From assembly GCA_900617975.1 (NCBI GenBank), contig UZAE01000235.1, forward strand, positions 1 through 29,393: DNA of 29,393 bases, read 5' to 3'. The stretch is from Rodentolepis nana. Its lineage: Eukaryota > Platyhelminthes > Cestoda > Cyclophyllidea > Hymenolepididae. Shown here one piece after another: positions 29,187 to 29,393 of this stretch. Under the pieces are notes generated by a model that saw only the letters and a program-made list of their open reading frames with translations, ran no database searches and had not been told where the DNA came from. Each line of letters opens with the position of its first letter. Position 1 is the first letter of the stretch. The position numbers were made by a program, and so were the translations under genes.

Positions 29187-29383
29187 TCTTACTAGTAGGT
29201 CATATTTAGTCTAGGTCACAAGAAGGATATTCTCTTCCTATGCTCTTGAAAATTGGGTGAATACTATATTTGTATCGCCTTTATGCATATTTACTGTCAC
29301 CTTTCACGTTGTTTCCTTTTATGCTCCCTAATAGACGTGGGAAATCAGCAACTAGACCATCAATGAAAGTGAATGACGTTGGT

Positions 29384-29393
29384 GGGGGGGGGG
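29384..29393 (+). repeat. G-run at the window end
   Basis: At least ten G up to the last base. Its true length is not visible. Confidence 0.85.

Overview
The window looks like nuclear DNA of an animal. It is AT-rich, has long introns and canonical GT-AG splice sites, and carries the start of a PAR-3/Bazooka polarity gene, a family confined to animals. Compact symmetric microexons, a short retroposed repeat with a (TAA)-type tail, and strong sequence divergence would fit a parasitic flatworm such as a tapeworm. That lineage is an inference only; nothing here proves it.

Two protein-coding genes share a divergent promoter of about 360 bp (24065-24423). To the right (+ strand) is the 5' part of PAR-3: three well-supported exons (24424-24543, 24819-24926, 27210-27657) and one tentative 36-nt exon (28648-28683). 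The gene runs off the window. To the left (- strand) is a complete 16-exon gene from 24064 down to 4740. I assembled it by hand; every junction keeps the reading frame and the total is 2400 nt (799 residues plus stop). I do not recognise its family. The N-terminal ~270 residues look globular. A Lys/Thr-rich basic hinge follows, then a long Ser/Pro/Thr-rich tail with three [S/T]-x-I-P motifs in Arg-containing context, like the EB1-binding motif of microtubule plus-end-tracking proteins. Five consecutive exons in the tail (60, 15, 51, 51 and 66 nt) all begin and end in phase 1, so any combination could be skipped without a frameshift.

Layout: 1-308, a copy of a ~300-bp repeat cut by the window edge; 309-4149, non-coding, with a nested foldback at 1642-1746 and a G12 run; 4150-24064, the minus-strand gene, mostly intron, with a GC-richer promoter-like island at 16020-16260; 24065-24423, the divergent promoter; 24424 to the end, PAR-3. 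The last stretch also holds two further copies of the repeat in opposite orientation, each flanked by its own target-site duplication (one perfect 17 bp, one decayed 14 bp). This points to insertion by target-primed reverse transcription, as for a SINE.

I saw no tRNA, rRNA, CRISPR or prokaryotic feature. The most novel items are the unrecognised SxIP-motif gene head-to-head with PAR-3, its symmetric exon cassette, and the SINE-like family.
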